Shown: positions 34,731 to 46,770, counted from the stretch's first letter. The stretch: DNA of 64,000 nt from Pomphorhynchus laevis (GCA_012934845.2 WNNJ02001842.1:1-64000), one strand, 5' to 3'. Made by a program: numbers and translations. Notes: generated by a model from the letters alone, not told the origin.

Positions 34731-35765
34731 ATCATATCTTTATGCACATTTTAATATCAACTAATTAAATTCTATTAAATTTTGTTTATCGTATGATTAA
34801 ATTATACTTTGAATATATTTTTTTAATATTCAAAAGTTAAATTTATTCAGGATATACAAATGTGCGAGTATCTGATCACCATTACAAAATAATCGTTATG
34901 CCCGTAGATTATTAAATGTATTTGAAAATGTTTCTTGCTATTTTGTTTTTATTAAAAGCGCAATTCGATAAGTGTCGTTATTTTCTTTAGTCTTAATACA
35001 AGTTGAAGTTGTTGAAATAGATGTCTGTGGTAAAATATGTTTATTAACATTACTTATTAGCGAATAATTCTTCAATTGTTGCGATTATTTTGTATTTGAT
35101 GCATCTATGAAAGATAATTTATTAGCTATTTTCTAATAAACCGAAATATCGCGATTTCTCACTTTTTGCTCTGTCTCTAAACAAGACCAACATTCTTTCC
35201 GATGTATCTCTATATAACATGAAGTAGAAACATATATCGACATTACCAGTTTAGCTGCAACTGAGTAGAGGACAACATCCCGAGATAATCGAGCCAATAT
35301 TGAATACAGTTGTATATTTTAAAATTGCGAAAACTTGAATTTCGTATTAGTGGCATATTATACTTTTACGTAGGTATGTTTTACTAACGACATTATTTTT
35401 AAATAATGAAACAAAACAGTTGTCAGTTTCATAAATAAATTTGACGATCATTCAAGCCCGTAATATCGCATTAGTTTTAGGATGCTTAAGAGATCACATC
35501 GCTTTACTTGAAAATGAGCTTAATATAAATTTCATAGAGAAATAAAAAAAATCTTTCACAAAATTATCAAGTTACCAGAAATTTAAATGATTTTATGATT
35601 TGTCGGTCAATTTTCGTTTTTTTAGGCCTTCATATGGTAATGCTATTCAAGCTCATACTGACAAAAGCAAATGCCTATATTATATATTCAGTAAAGATAC
35701 AGTATTAAAAATACCAACCCATTGTTTTTCAAATTGATGCTTTTGTAATAGAGGCTTGATTTTTC
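34731..35765. other. AT-rich spacer, nothing recognised
   Basis: No domain, RNA gene or repeat recognised. Confidence 0.4.
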
Positions 35766-35811
35766 CACAGATTACCTGAGTTCATTGTTACGGTGAACTG
35801 GTCGGCGAAAG

Positions 35812-36057
35812 TTGACCTGGAAAGACAAACGTATTCTGAAGAAAGCTAGGTGGGCCCTGAAACAGGCTCAGCATCTGTCATTGAATGGGAAAACCCAAGT
35901 TCGCCTCCGGGGGTACTTGGGCTATCTCGGGATTAGTCTTCTTTTCGAGAGGACGTACCCCAGAGCGAAGGCTAAGGTTTTTCAAGCTCCTCATTTCGCG
36001 ATTACCGAGCATAGTCCGCCTCACTTGGACTCTTCGTGGGTGAAAGATCCCGGGTGA
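35812..36057 (+). CDS. Unidentified 81-residue frame in a GC-richer island
   Basis: MTWKDKRILKKARWALKQAQ continues to LRGYLGYLGISLLFERTYPR and ends SSWVKDPG. Base composition of 35770-36130 is clearly richer in G+C than its surroundings, which suggests a young insertion or imported sequence. The YLGYLxxxxxFxRxYPRAK pattern vaguely recalls the linker after RT in some retroelements, but I cannot name a family. The frame is open upstream to about 35800, so the start is uncertain. Confidence 0.35.
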   Translation: MTWKDKRILKKARWALKQAQHLSLNGKTQVRLRGYLGYLGISLLFERTYPRAKAKVFQAPHFAITEHSPPHLDSSWVKDPG

Positions 36058-36685
36058 ATCAGTCGGAGAGCGGCGTGTTGGATTGGCTGGAGGGCTCAGA
36101 TCCCGCTGGACCTGAGGCCGTCACAAAGTTAAAGAAGCAAACGAATTTTTAACGACTGGCTATTTTCGATTGTGTTTTTCTGCATGTTTCGTTTTTAATT
36201 ATTTCTTATCATTTGTTATTTATTAAGAAAACCTTTATTATTTATTAAATAGAGGCTTGATATATAAATTAAATAGTAGAATATAAATCTAATTAATTCA
36301 TATTTTTAGTGACATATTTCCATCATTATTTTGTGACTAGGATGATACGCACTCTAAATGTATAATTGGTAATAAATGAGCACTCTTTTATCTAATCGCG
36401 TTATTACCTCATAATTGCGTGGTAAACGAGGTAATAACGAATCATTAGGGATAACCTAGTTCGTTCTATCTGCAATCCATCATCCTGGTGGATTGACCAT
36501 TTTTGTTACGCTAAGACATAATTTCTGTATTCGTGAAATGATGATTTTAAAGGCATCGCTAATGCTATAATATCTTTAATAATTTTTTATTTTTATTTTT
36601 ATAACAAAATTAATTCAATAAATACATTAAATTCTTCATCCGTTTAACAATCATCATCAGCGTCGCAGCTGTACGTAGATCATGC

Positions 36686-36898
36686 TCAATTACCTTCAGC
36701 TGGGCAACGATGATCAGCTCGCCACATAACGTCGTCAGCAAACCTTACCGATTTTTGGGATCGTTTCTTTCGTCCGTCGTGTTTGGTGCAATATTCGTCA
36801 CCAGTACGGCAGTTTTTCACTATAGCGCTCTTTAGAGGAAGCTTCTCATCGGCATTGCTTCCGTTGAGAATGTGCTGAATATGCAGAATATGCTGCAT
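36686..36898 (-). CDS. Small protein with RVxF-type PP1 docking motif (paralogue 1)
   Basis: A 70-residue frame whose C-terminal half (LKSAIVKNC...YCTKHDGRKKRSQKSVRFADDV) matches the frame at 57839-58246 closely. KSVRF preceded by basic residues and followed by acidic ADD fits the RVxF motif by which regulatory subunits bind protein phosphatase 1. The remainder is unrecognised. The start is 54 bp from the divergent REXO1-like start, so both could share a promoter. May be an exon of a larger gene. Confidence 0.5.
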   Translation of the reverse strand: MQHILHIQHILNGSNADEKLPLKSAIVKNCRTGDEYCTKHDGRKKRSQKSVRFADDVMWRADHRCPAEGN

Positions 36899-36952
36899 CG
36901 CTAATAATAATGGACATCTTTAATAATTAAAACCTATAATTTCTAGATAGTG

Positions 36953-37486
36953 ATGTTCCCGTCTTATCTATTCAAAGATTCACAATGTCCATTTAAGTAC
37001 ATGTGTGATCGTCAGTTTTGCCCGTTTAAGCATTTGTCTAAATCACCGGACGGTAGTGTCGACTGCTTTAAATTATCAACTAATCCTAATATGCAATTGC
37101 ACAACAGCGGTGTTTGCCTTACGGTTAATCAAAATGAATTATCTTCAAACGATAATTTCGACATGACTAACTCCGCTGGTACACGGCACATTACGGTGTT
37201 TAGTAAAGATGCACTTGACGCAGTTGTAATTGATTCAACTAAACGACGGTCATCCGAGTCAGCTGAACCTACGGTGCTGAAAAGCGATGTTAACGTTCAT
37301 GACGTCATAAAAAACTCGACATTGTCATTAATTCCTAACAAAATATCAAAGCTGGAAGAAGATATTATTTCAACACCTCGTTTGGCTAGTGAATCAAACG
37401 GATTCAAAAATTTGAGATCACAATCACCTAAGCGGATTGCACATCCTGCGTCTTCTCGACTTGTTAAAGCGGATGCAAATTCAAAC
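36953..37486 (+). CDS. REXO1: REXO1-like RNA exonuclease, first exon
   Basis: ATG 36953 (the GTG three bases upstream is not needed). The N-terminus MFPSYLFKDSQCPFKYMCDR has C-x5-C-x4-C-x3-H spacing up to FCPFKH, the CCCH finger found at the extreme N-terminus of animal REXO1 proteins (human pattern: D-C-P-F/Y ... C-R-R-P-Y-C-H-F-R-H). A Ser/Asn-rich middle follows. The exon ends in SPKRIAHPASSRLVKADANS, the K-R-I-A-H block that in REXO1 precedes the helical region before the exonuclease. A strong donor, AAC|GTAAGT, lies at 37486/37487, phase 0. REXO1 is a nuclear DEDDh-type 3'-5' RNA exonuclease homologue that binds elongin A. The exonuclease domain is not in the window. Confidence 0.7.
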
Positions 37487-39116
37487 GTAAGTACTTTGAT
37501 TGCGTCGTTATCAATAAAAATTTAAAATCACGAGCAAAATCTATTTTTAAATCTATTTTTTCTTCTTCTTATAAATCAAATCAGATTATATTAATCTTTG
37601 GTATTCATACCAGATTATAATGTACACATAATCGCATTACGAAACCACATTTGATATGTGTACAGATACGTGTATCAGTTGGGTGATGTGGAAACAAATG
37701 TAATGATTTGGTAATGATCATTATATCACCGATTATAATCGTTCTATCGATCACATTAATGGAATAGTTCTATCGGTATAGAATTTACCTGATTTTATGT
37801 GCTAATATCGACACTTTGCTGTTATGATTGTAAGATATAACTTGATCTGCTTGATTGTAAGAAAAATATCTCGAATTTAGTAAGTATTCACCGTTTTTAT
37901 TTATTAACTTGGTGTCTGATGGAAAACAGACCGCATGGAAGGCACACGTGAGAATCGAATGTAGACTATTTGTCACATTATTTGTTTTTGAGTAATTCTT
38001 TAGTATTGGATTTTATTTGCATTTTTAATTCCTGTGGACTATGTGTTATTTGATGTTATGTAAAAATTAAATTGCTTTTGCTAAATTATTAGATTATTTA
38101 AATTCCGTAGTTTTAAAATGTAAATTATATTACGTAGTCCTAAAATTTTAATGTGGAGGCATTAACATTTTAATGAGCATTAAATGTTAATTAACATTTT
38201 AACATTTTAGGATACAAAAATCATTTTCTTATTGATGAAATAAGAACTAAACTTTATAATATATTACATAAATAAAAATATGTTATAACTATTTAAATAT
38301 TAATTCTAATATTATATTTAACTATAAATGATCTGATTTGCACAAGTTTGAATTTTTTATTTATGAGTTTATCTAATATACCTTATTTCCATCTAGTATA
38401 TTTTACCTCTCGTATACCTCGTCACATTTTTATACCTTTTTATTTCCTTTGAAATTCAATTCAAAGGAATAAAGTGCTTTTGCATAAACCTACAGACGAG
38501 ACTGATCTACAAAACGTTTGCTCTTGATTTTTAGTAGGTAGTAACTCATTTTGACAATCCTTTTTAAATAAGCGTTACTGACTACATTTGTTATTCATAT
38601 TTTGTTACAATATTTTGTAATATACTTAATTTTACTATAAAAATATCGAACAATTTCATTTTGAGTGTTCAAAATTTTTTATTAGATAAGTTGTTTGCAA
38701 AAAATTAAATGTCTTTTGAAAATGTCAAAAACAAGTTTCATTTTATTCTCTGTAAAACAAATGCTTGAGTTTATCAAATAGGTAAGAAATATGTATGTTA
38801 CAATAAATATATGAGTTATCACACTTGAGAATCTTTACTGCTATTTAAATGTATTGCTATTTGAGAAATTTTCAATGAAATGGTAAACTTTCTAACTTAT
38901 GATGACACCATTGAGCACCGAAAATCTCGTATTTGGAAACAAATGCTTGAGTTTGTGTAATGTTAGTTTACAACCACCTTATTCAAATACAAATAGATTC
39001 GTATTTGAAAAGCCACGCTCAGCAAATGAAAATTGAATCTATTTTCTTGATTTCGATAGAGCAAGATATATGTCAATTGTCAATTTTCTTGATAGCAGTA
39101 ATGTCAATTCCTAATA

Positions 39117-39204
39117 TTCCTGATGATCTGTCATCATCGGATATATTTAATTGTTAGTTGTTCCTGATGATCTGTCATCATCGGATATATTTAATTGTTA
39201 GTTG
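39117..39204. repeat. Two-copy 44-bp tandem repeat
   Basis: The unit around tgatgatctgtcatcatcgg occurs at 39117-39160 and 39161-39204, identical as read. Each unit contains the small palindrome gatgatctgtcatcatc. Confidence 0.85.
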
Positions 39205-39339
39205 TTAATATTCAATTGTTATATGAGTGAACTGAGCTATGTAAGTATAGCCTTTCAATTCAAAAAATTAAGATAAATCAACGGGTCACATTCCAATTCT
39301 CATTCAATTTTTAATTTAGATTAAAAATTTTACAACAAG

Positions 39340-40155
39340 CATTTCTTTTGCGTGAACATTCATGCGTATCATATAATATTAAAACTTATTTAAAATTAAA
39401 ATTAATTTTAAATATAATTACTTTATTCAAAATTATTAAAATAATTTAATAGATACATAAAAAATTAAAATTTTTTTAACTATTTAAAAATTTAACTATA
39501 AAGTTAAAATTTCAATGCTCTGTGTATTCTGTATTTAGTAATCTGTATTTGTAAAAATCATTCTAACACATACTTTTTATTTTATTATTATTTCATTTGT
39601 AATTTTCACTTACAAGCATTCATGCATACCATATAATATAAAATATAATACATTAAATAATGAAATTTTAAGAATTGCAACAATATGTAATGATATTGGC
39701 TTTCTTCAAAATCATTTAAATAATTTAATAGATACATATTTTAAACTAGGTTACTATAAAAATAACATCAAGCAGAAAATAGTAAAATATATAAATCAAC
39801 ACAATCAATCAATCAACGAATAATCCTTTATTTTTACAAGATGAACATGTATCTTGTTCATACGATAGACAAAATTAACATTAAATTAACATTAACTAAA
39901 ACTACTATTAATTTATATCGTAAAGATGACATATTTAAATTTACAAGAAACATATTTTTGCATGAGCATTCATGCATACCATATAATATAAAATATAATA
40001 CATTAAATAATGAAATTTTAAGAATTGCAACAATATGTAATGATATTGGCTTTCTTCAAAATCATTTAAATAATTTAATAGATACATATTTTAAACAAGG
40101 TTGCTATAAAAATACAAGCAATCAGAAAATAGTAAAATATATAAATCAACAATAA
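39340..40155 (+). mobile_element. Penelope-like RT relics (plus strand)
   Basis: A minor relic near 39345-39385 (REHSCVSYNI-like). Then 39610-39800 and 39841-40155 repeat the same block in tandem: KINIKLTLTKTTINLYRKDD, FKFTRNIFLHEHSCIPYNIK, ILRIATICNDIGFLQNHLNN, LIDTYFKQGCYKN. This is the part of the RT C-terminal to the active site. The intact frame 39841-40155 is 104 residues. Opposite in strand to the copies at 44-45 kb. Confidence 0.75.
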
Positions 40156-40238
40156 TATTAAAAATAAATTTAAAATCATTTGAGGAAAATTTTTATGAAT
40201 AAATGTTATGCTTTGCATTAGGTAGTTTATTCACATAT

Positions 40239-40283
40239 TTTTGCAAGAGCATTCATGCATACCATATGCATGAATGCTCTTAT
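40239..40283. repeat. Near-perfect palindrome in Penelope-derived sequence
   Basis: aagagcattcatgcata and tatgcatgaatgctctt face each other across 'cca'. The text is the HEHSCI coding piece of the Penelope RT in inverted duplicate. Confidence 0.85.
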
Positions 40284-40446
40284 ATTAAATATTTGGTGCA
40301 TACCAAATCCTACATAGGATTGTAGGATTTGTAAGTCGGCTATGTGGGATTCATGCATATCATATAAAATTATATCGTAATTTATAAAAAAAATATTTAA
40401 AAACGACATTTAAATTTACAAGAAGAAAGAAAGAAAAGAAAAAAAA

Positions 40447-41870
40447 ATTATTTAACGTGGTAAATGCGTGCCAGCGCACGCTTACATGACCACAACAAAA
40501 ATGTAAATCATGTGTCGAGAAGGTGTGAACGAAGGAGGTGTTTGAATGTGATAAAGGAGGGAGCGCGGCGGACGTCGAGAGGGAGTTGATTCCAGGCGAG
40601 TGAGGCGGCGACGAGAAAGGATCGGAGACCGTAGTTGTTGGAGTAATTGGGAACGTGGAGTAAGAGAGTATGACGGGAGCGCGGCGATAGCGAGGTGGGG
40701 CGAGTGTCGTCTAAGAAAGGAAAGTTGATGAACGATGGGGAGCCGATAGCGATGAGACGAAAAGTTACAAGAAGAAGGCGGAGTTTGATGCGGATGTGGA
40801 TGGTGGGCCAGGAGAGTTGGGCAAGATATGTGGATATGTAGTCGAAGCGACGTAGACGAAGGAGCACTCGAACAGCTGAGTTGATTATGCGTTGTAGCTG
40901 TAGGGTGATAGATTTTGGAGAATTGGCGAAAAAGCTAAGGCAGTAATCGATTTTAGAGAAAAGAAGCGATGAAAGAAGAGACATGCAAGAACGGAAGTCG
41001 ATAAGGGAGCGGATACGGCGGATGTCACGGAGAATTAAGTTAGACGAGCGAACCTTGTCACGGACGAAGGGTTTAAGGGAAAGGTGATTATCGAAATGGA
41101 AGCCTAAAAAAGTGAGATTGTGGACTATGGGGATGATCGATGAGTCAAAAAATACAGTGGGAGGAGATATGTTTGGTTTACGGGGAAGGATCGACAATAT
41201 TTTTGAATTCTCGGGGTTTAGAACGAGATAGGGATTGGAGAGACGTTTGTAGATAGAATAAATACAGTTGGAGGCAGAATTGCCGATATTGTGTATGCGA
41301 TGTGCGGGTGCATGAGCATAGATGAGGATGTCATTGGCGTATTGCATGACGTTAAAGGAAAAAGGTTTGATAAACGGAGAGAGATCGCCAAGCTGAAGAG
41401 AGAAAAGCAGGGGTCTAATACTGAACCTTGTGGGACCCCGCAAAAGATAGGGATGGGAGGGGAGGATGATGAATTAGAACAGACGCGAAAGGAACGGTCG
41501 GATAGATATGAGGCAAACCATGCTACGGAGGAAGAAGAAAAGCCGTAATCATAACGAAGGCGATAAAGGAGGACGGAGTGGTCGACAATGTCGAAGGCGG
41601 AGGAGAGGCCTAGGCAGATGAGAACACTATATAGAGCCTTAACTCGAGAAATGAGTAGGTCGTTGTAAACTTTCATGCAGGCGATTTCTGTGAAGTGATT
41701 AGAGCGGAAAGCGGATTGGAAAGGAGGGTACAGATTGGATGACGAGAGATAAGCGTCGATCTGTATTAAGATGAGGCGTTCTAAGAGCTTAAAAAGAGTA
41801 GGGAGTAGTGAAATGGGGCGATAGCTAGAAGGAAGGGAGGGATCGTGCACAATGCGCTTATTTAAATATT
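40447..41870 (-). mobile_element. LINE family 1, 5'-truncated RT half
   Basis: Minus strand from 41870: SLPSSYRPISLLPTLFKLLE, FRSNHFTEIACMKVYNDLL, GLSSAFDIVDHSVLLYRLRY, FCGVPQGSV, MQYANDILIYAHAPAHRIHN (Y-A-N-D instead of Y-A-D-D), FLGFHFDNHLSLKPF, and the C-terminus WNQLPLDVRRAPSF to stop at 40508. One frame change near 41.4 kb. 3' hairpin at 40466-40481 and an A/T tail at 40441-40455. One of the better preserved copies. Confidence 0.85.
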
Positions 41871-43279
41871 TCATTATATGTGAGTTTTTAATTTTGATGA
41901 AACGGTAAAATGATGAAATTATACTTTGTTGACGTGGATAAGAGTGAACGCTTTGTTGCAGTACATTTATTGTTTTTTTTATTTACTCTGGAAACTAATA
42001 AGGCTTAATTATATATGAATTTCCAAACTATTAAATATCATTAATGCTTTTAATAATTACGTAATATTTGTTTAGTTTAATACTCGAGTCCGCAACACTA
42101 ATCTACAGCAACAACTAATTGGCCGATTCATGCTGGCAACTACGAAGACAGATGTAACAGTTGTAGGTTTAATTTCTATGTTCATGAATTTGTGTTTAAA
42201 GTTTTGCTGTTCTCTTTTTAGGAAAGTAATCTGCAAAATAAGCGAATTGCACACACACCGAATTTAAAAGTAAGCAATCTGTTTAAGCACTAAATTTGGC
42301 TTTCTAAAGTACAAAAAGAATCGATAAGCTAAAAAATAGGTATATAATTAGCCTACTCGTTGAACTATCAGCTGTACAGCTAGTAGTTCAAAGAGTAGTC
42401 TTACCTCGTGCGCTACTAACTCAAAAGTGCATGTATTGATAAAATCATTATAGCTGCAATAGCAACAAGAGTACTAGCAGAAAGCTATGTTATTTGTTTG
42501 AGCATTCGTTACGCCGATTGTCTTAATCCGCCATTGGATGGCAATCAATTTATGTAATTATTTCATTATGCTTTTTGTATGTTCGCATTTCGTGATAATT
42601 GATTACTCATTTGGTTGAGTGCGTAGCATATATAATAGGAGTGAGCAAGTGCTTTCCCAGTCCTATGTAAATTTCAATTATTTTAATAATTGGTTATTTT
42701 TATTGCAATATTTTTATATTTTGAAAATGCGTAATTATCATGATTTCACCGAATAACCACACACTGTACAGCGAGTAGTTCAACGAGTAGTCTTAACTAC
42801 TGCAATACTAACTCAAAAGCTTGGTGATAATTGAATGGATTACTCATTTAATTGAGTGTGCACAACTGATCCAAGTTGCCAAAGATACAAAAGTCAATTA
42901 AAAGCATTTTCGCCAAATCAACATAAAGACCATAGCAACTGATATTTACTTTGCATCATTATCCTTCGTTGTTGCTGAATTTTTAAAAACAACTAAATAA
43001 TTATGTATTGTTTTCCGTAAATTATCAAAAACAATATTGTACTATAGCGAGATATATCAAAAATCACTTTAAACTATTTTAATAATTAAATTTATTTAAT
43101 GATTAAATTATTTTAAATATTATTATAAATAATAATATTTAAATATTATAAATTATTTTAATTAAATCATTTTTAATTATTAATTTAATTATTTTTAATC
43201 ATTGTAATTTATAATTTAAAATCAATTTAATATCGATTTTTACAAAATTATAAATTTATATTTGCCATTAAATTTCGAA

Positions 43280-44010
43280 TCTATTTTTCGATAAAGCATA
43301 GCAGCGGGGCCCAATACATGCTAATAACTTATCAACGCAGATTAGTTTAAAGTATGTATCTCTTAAGATTTTATTAATATCCGACCTGCTAACTGAGTCT
43401 AGGTATTTCAAAATTAATTTTCTAATTCTAATACAAAGTATAATATTTATTATCCATCCATAAAAAGTTACATCTTAAGAGTTTAAATTTATTCTTTATA
43501 TTATTGTGTTGATTTGTATATTTTATATATATTTTGTAAATTATTTATTATCCGCAAAAATTTAAAGAATAGTCGTAACCAATAATACATAGTTTCATTA
43601 TTTCTGGCAGAGGTCATATTACCGGGAAAACAAAGTCCACATGTTAATAATAACATATCAGTAGATCAAATCAAATCAGCTAACTGAGTCTACGTATTGT
43701 TATATAATTATAAACTGAACAAAATATAATAATGCTAAATCAAAAAGTAATAATTAAATAATAAAATTAATAATTGTTTTTAGAATTTTCTATAATTTAA
43801 ATCAAGTTAAAAAAATGAAATTAAAAATAAAAGTCAATTTTTATGAATTGACTAATAAATAACAGATGATGTATCAGAATAAGAATTAGAGGCCATCAAA
43901 AGGAACTGCTATGCTATCAGGTTTCGGCCCCTAACTCCTTTACCCGACATAGCAGCGGGGCCAAATACATGCTAATGATGTATTTCCTCTGAAATAACTA
44001 TCTAGTATCT
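43280..44010 (-). repeat. Penelope-associated repeat, two copies
   Basis: Sense minus. The copy at 43850-44010 lies directly downstream of the Penelope RT stop at 44030 and holds the interleaved inverted repeats (ctgctatg/catagcag; agaattagaggcc/ggcccctaactcct). It ends in tgactcagt(t/a)-type text near 43680-43700 (taactgagtctacgtattg). A weaker copy lies at 43280-43440. Confidence 0.75.
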
Positions 44011-44029
44011 TATTCTAATGCAAAGTATA

Positions 44030-44690
44030 TTATTTATTATCCATCCATAAAAATTTGTCACTTAAGAGTTTAAATTTATTATTTATATTATTGTGTTGAT
44101 TTATATATTTTACTATTTTCTGCTTGATGTTATTTTTATAGTAACCTAGTTTAAAATATGTATCTATTAAATTATTTAAATGATTTTGAAGAAATCTAAT
44201 ATCGTTACAAATTGTTGCAATTCTTAAAATTTCATTATTTAATGTATTATATTTTATATTATATGGTATGCATGAATGCTCATGCAAAAATATGTTTCTT
44301 GTAAATTTAAATATGTCATCTTTACGATATAAATTAAAAGTAGTTTTAGTTAATGTTAATTTAATGTTCATATCTAGAAATAAACCTTCTTTATCATCAA
44401 TATTGGTTTTCTTAAAAATTATTAGAATTAAATACACATATATCATTAATGTATCGAAACATATATTTCATATATTTATATTGTTTAGATTTAGTTTTTA
44501 CACAGTTATGAACAAATTCATATTCTATAAAGCTTAAAAACAAGTCAGCTATAATTGGGCTACTATTACCACCCATTGGAACACCTTTTACTTGTCTAAA
44601 TATAGATTTCCCTACTTTTAAATAATTTTGATTTATCAAAATATTTAATTTAGTTCCACCATAGTTCACGTGGAACAAAAATTTTCACTC
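44030..44690 (-). mobile_element. Penelope-like RT, C-terminal two thirds
   Basis: QVKGVPMGGNSSPIIADLFL (44570-44635), YMFRYINDICVFNSNNF (44412-44480, active site I-N-D instead of I-D-D), LDMNIKLTLTKTTFNLYRKD, HEHSCIPYN, and the C-terminus KFLWMDNK, stop at 44030. P-M-G-x-N-x-x-P and Y-x-D-D-I context, with the late L-x-R-K-D-D block, fit the Penelope-like/related RT class. No endonuclease follows before the stop, so it may belong to an endonuclease-lacking branch. One frame break near the active site. Confidence 0.7.
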
Positions 44691-45084
44691 TTGGTGAACG
44701 AAAGCAGCGTGAAACCATTTTTGCTGTACAAATGCTCAAATTATTTCGCAACTCAGTAATCACATCAGCGTAGGATTCGCCACTATTAACAGATAGTTTG
44801 TGTGCTAGTGTTCGTAGCAAACCAGAAGCAGATGGTCCAATTGCACCATTGGTCGCCATTATAAAGGGACAGAAAATACTACGCTCAATGTCAATTATTC
44901 TTTCCTCGTATTTTGAACGTTTTCTCTTCTCATGGTAATGAAATACCGACTCTATTGATTTCGATTGAGAGGATGAAGCATGATTATTAAATAAACTGAC
45001 GTCAACAAACGTCCGCTCCATCCTTTCTCCGAACAAGCCACTGCATACTATATCTGCACGCGCTGCACCATCACGTGTTGTCAC
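44690..45084 (-). mobile_element. Family B C-terminal nuclease-like domain fragment
   Basis: A 144-residue frame: ARADIVCSGLFGERMERTFV, DVSLFNNHASSSQ, HYHEKRKRSKYEERIIDIER, FCPFIMATNGAIGPSA, LRNNLSICTAKMVSRCFRSP. This is the domain that in intact family B-type proteins follows the finger seen at 22.0 kb (A-R-x-D-I-x-A-x-G-F-W ... F-F-D-V-R-V-F-N-P ... G-S-F-T-P-L-V-F-S-x-x-G-G). The F-x-D-V pattern with the later E-x-R suggests a PD-(D/E)XK fold. Open without stops, unlike its neighbours. Sits between two separate Penelope copies. Confidence 0.65.
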
Positions 45085-45457
45085 TGCTGATGTAAATATA
45101 TGATTTGAAGTGTAACTTGTACACTATAATAATAATATTATATGGTATGCATGAATGCTCATGCAAAAATATGTTTCTTGTAAATTTAAATATGTCATCT
45201 TTACGATATAAATTAATAGTAGTTTTAGTTAATGTTAATTTAATGTTCATATCTAGATATACACCTTCTTTATCATTAATATTGGTTTTGTTAAGAATAA
45301 GGCTTTCTGGATAAATGTGCTCACTAATTGAATAAAAATTATTAGAATTAAATACACATATATCATCAATGTATCGAAACATATATTTCATATATTTATA
45401 TTGTTCAGATGTAGTTTTTACACAGTTATGAACAAATTCATATTTGTTCATAATCAT
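45085..45457 (-). mobile_element. Penelope-like RT fragment with intact YIDD
   Basis: NKYEFVHNCVKTTSEQYKYM, FRYIDDICVFNSNNFYSISE, HIYPESLILNKTNINDKEGV, YLDMNIKLTLTKTTINLYRK, then HEHSCIPYN, after which the similarity ends near 45140. A second copy, distinct from 44030-44690 because both contain the active-site block. Confidence 0.75.
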
Positions 45458-45799
45458 TTTTATTGAATAAAAATGATTAATTATTGATTTAATTTGATGG
45501 TGTATATCGGCTTCAAATTATTAAAATAATTTTTAAGATAACATGCAGCTGATGAATTTTAGTTAAAAAATAACTTCTTAGCTAATTTTGACATTAGTTT
45601 GAACGGAACAATTGCTAAATAATTTCGACTATTTTGAAATATTTTTAAATTAATCCGGCCACATAATAAGTTAATTTTAACTATTTCTAGTTGATTTAAA
45701 CTATTTTATTGACAGACATCGTACTCACACTTAGTCTGTGCGACAAATCATTTCAACCAATAATATATTTAATTTCAATTCAAGATTTTATTTCTAGTT

Positions 45800-46770
45800 T
45801 TTATCAACAAATTTTAAAGCCTGAATGGCCAACATGTTGGCTAACATGTTGGCTAAAATTTTAGCCAACATGGCCTGCATGTTGGCTAAAATATCACGCA
45901 TTTTGGCTTCGATGATCTTAAGAATATCCTTATCGGACATCCTGGCAGGCGAACAGTTGATTATAGCCGGAAGTTTTGCTTGAGTAGATAGAGGACGAGC
46001 GAAGTCCCTTACGTATTCTTTAATAACCGCACATTTCCGAGACCACGCCGGATGGGAACCATTGCAATTTGAGCAAAGGGGCTGAGTGTCGCACTTACTT
46101 CCATTAATAAGACTCGCGCAGGAGGCGAGTGAACAGACCCACAGGTCTTAGCGTCAAAACAGCTGGAACACCAATGCCCCCACTTGTAACATACATTGCA
46201 ATGTGGGTATGTAAGTCATCAGAGTCAAGTACAGTAAACCGGAGATTATAACCCAGGAACGGGTTACCGGCCGAGTTTGCCAACATGTCCCCATGGTCGG
46301 CCGAAGTGCTACAGAACGCTATGGGAAGCGCCATTCCACTTTTACTTGCAACCGTTCTAACAGAAGAATGATTGAATGTCGTCTTTAGGGCAATCATGTC
46401 ACTTTCCTCTAGATGAGGCGGAAAATTATTAATCTTGAGGGAGGTTAGGATAGCCTTGAATTGAATGTTACCCAAATGAGAGAGATTCTCCTTGAAGTAT
46501 TTCAAATATTCTATGGCCAAGTCACCAGAAGTAAAAGAAATCTTAACCTCTGTCTCAAATATCTTGACTGTAATGAAAATAACTCGGTTGTTGTAGTTAG
46601 AGAAAAATTTTATTTGGAATATACTAAATAATTTATGCCTCTCTATAGGCTCTTTGTGGGTAATTACAGTTAGATTTTTTAATTTAGGGATGGGGAAAGT
46701 ACCCCCGCACCCGGCGAAATAACAGTTGAAATTGCACTAACCTTGAAGTCTGAATTAGCAGAAGTCATTT
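45800..46770 (-). mobile_element. LINE gag-type ORF1 (Jockey-like) relic
   Basis: Starts at ATG 46766-46768 (MTSANSDFKVSAISTVISPG). Further on: SFTSGDLAIEYLKYFKENLS, an RRM-like stretch, then zinc knuckles: CNVCYKWGHWCSSC (C-x2-C-x4-H-x4-C), a broken second one, and CSNCNGSHPAWSRKC (C-x2-C-x3-H-x6-C), followed by AVIKEYVRDFA and a repetitive tail (AKILANMLANMLA) to TAG near 45803. Three knuckles of this spacing are typical of Jockey-type ORF1. Several frame changes; no ORF2 follows. Confidence 0.65.
45828..45900. repeat. Short direct repeats of an 'acatgttggctaa' unit
   Basis: The unit caacatgttggctaa/aatttt is repeated about four times at the C-terminal end of the gag-type ORF1 (protein NMLANML). 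Confidence 0.7.

Noticed and set aside
44030-45457. One Penelope element interrupted by the family B fragment
   Set aside because: Both flanking pieces contain the same active-site block, so they are two separate copies.
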